NCBI RefSeq assembly: GCF_041146395.1
Contig: NC_090986.1
Location: forward strand, 46,164,001-46,228,000
Source of the DNA: Eulemur rufifrons
Taxonomy: Eukaryota; Chordata; Mammalia; Primates; Lemuridae
Direction of reading: 5' to 3'
Length of the DNA stretch: 64,000 bases
Position 1 is the stretch's first letter; each line of letters starts with the position of its first letter. Position numbers and translations under genes: made by a program. Shown here one piece after another: positions 62,801 through 64,000 of the stretch. A model generated the notes under the pieces. The model made no database searches. It was not told where the DNA came from and saw only the letters and a list, made by a program, of their open reading frames with translations.

Positions 62801-64000
62801 TCCTTGGCTTGAACTGGATAGGCTGCACTTTCAAGAACTTTTAAAGAACAGCTTTTCATACTGCAATTCTACAACTGGATAATTTTTGAAGCTTTTTGTT
62901 CAGTAGTAATCATCATATGGCTTTAAGAACATGATTCACTTACAATTCTGTGTCAAAGAAACCTGAGTGTTTGCAATTAGGTGGGAGAAATAACTTTATA
63001 ATCCTGTATAACTTTCTGAAGAAGGCAATATAATAAAAGAAATCTTATTTTTTCCATCTTTGCCCTTTTGAGTACTGCCCTACTTGATGCCTGCCTCAGT
63101 AACCCCATTCAGTCACTTTGGCTCCACTTCAGCACTTTTTCTTTGAACTTGAAATATATCATTGGGGATTACTTGTTCAAGGTCACCAGTGTGAACAAAG
63201 CTGTAGAAACAACTCGACACCACAAATAAAATTGTCAGCCAAAGCCCAGTTTGCTTTTCGCACACAAAGAATCATCTTCTGAAAGAGGCATCCACTTACC
63301 GGTTGCTAAGGGATATTTTAGAGGAGAACCTTATCTCCTTGAGGGTCCCAGGGAAAGAACTAAGTTAAGACAGGGTATCTACTTCCTTACCAATCTGTAG
63401 AATTAGAAAAGATGCTCATGTGTTAAGTTAAATTCTTGCTTATGTCATCTCCAGTGAATCTGTAGACAAGGGACTTTCAGCTCCCAGAAGCTGTGTTCTT
63501 TATCCAAAGATGAAATTCAGCTCTGTCAGGTAAAAAGTGAATCACCTGTCCATGAAGTTTTTTTTCATAGCTTTACCTTCACTGGAAAGAGACAAATCTG
63601 AATGACTGTCTTAGTTGTAACCATTTCTGGTGTCTCTTCTGAGGACAGTTCAGGGTTAAAATTATAGTTCAAATTCTTTTAAATTTATTCTAATAGTAAC
63701 TTTATTTTGTCTCTAGCTAGAGGATTTAGACCACATCATTGTACATTCTCTAGATCTTTCAGTGAATGCAGATTGATAAGGAATAGTGTGTTATGATAAA
63801 AGGCCCATGATAATTATAAATTCTTGAGTACTTAGTACATTCTTTTTGATCAATATTCCTGTGAATATACAGTAAATGATGATAAATACGTCCTATTTCC
63901 ACAGTAAGTCTCCATTGTAGAACCATGGGATAAGAAGTCTGAGTGGGTGTTGGCATATGTTTCATGAATACCTGATCTTAATCCTCCAATGTATGGTTAC
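59870..64000. other. KLHL1: Downstream intron, mostly unique; no gene seen
   Basis: AT-rich up to about 61600, with a GA tract at 60490-60508. From about 61650 to 63600 the base mix is more balanced and free of recognisable repeats. No further KLHL1 exon and no other gene is visible. Confidence 0.5.

Overview
This is a mammalian, almost certainly primate, AT-rich intronic window. Its dimeric Alu elements carry the middle A-rich linker and right-arm wording ('tatatggacaactaaaa', 'gctgtgagctaggctgac') typical of strepsirrhine (lemur-type) Alus, so a lemur or close relative is the best guess. The species itself cannot be fixed from sequence alone.

The only host gene supported is a Kelch-like gene on the + strand, best matched to KLHL1. 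Two coding exons lie in the window. One is a 213-nt BACK-domain exon (22932-23144, phase 0 to 0). The other is a 187-nt exon (49202-49388, phase 0 to 1) covering the end of BACK, the linker and the start of the first kelch repeat. A 26,057-bp intron separates them. Everything before 22932 and after 49388 is flanking intron of the same gene. KLHL1 is a neuronal actin-binding BTB-BACK-kelch protein, and it is large and intron-rich.

The introns hold a layered record of retrotransposition. Ancient MIR and L2 fragments cluster at about 10-14 kb, 18.9-25.6 kb and 31.4-32 kb. Older L1 remnants lie at about 52.5-53.8 kb and 59.15-59.86 kb. Younger L1 3' ends sit at 7.1, 7.8, 17.5, 26.7 and 51.5 kb. 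A 2.5-kb L1 ORF2 fragment occupies about 56.6-59.1 kb and appears to carry a 3' transduction. Five Alus lie at 3.6, 15.2, 44.1, 46.9 and 54.8 kb. LTR-derived pieces are a MaLR fragment at 46.3 kb, a solo class I-type LTR at 53.8 kb and a tentative LTR-like block at 32.3-33.1 kb. A GC-richer, unrecognised retrocopy-like block lies at about 2.6-3.53 kb.

The standout is a short defective endogenous retrovirus at 37204-40364. It has a 5-bp target duplication, a complete 5' LTR, a tRNA-Thr(UGU)-type primer binding site, a leader with a splice donor and a broken gag start. An intron-less, full-length but disabled copy of the host anti-apoptotic gene BCL2L2 (Bcl-w) follows, and then a 3' LTR reduced to its last ~37 bases. 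The order LTR, leader, gag start, cellular cDNA, LTR end resembles a retrovirus that transduced a host gene, as acute transforming retroviruses do. A later nested retroposition plus deletion remains an alternative. The copy is dead in the state seen here (two stops and two frameshifts).
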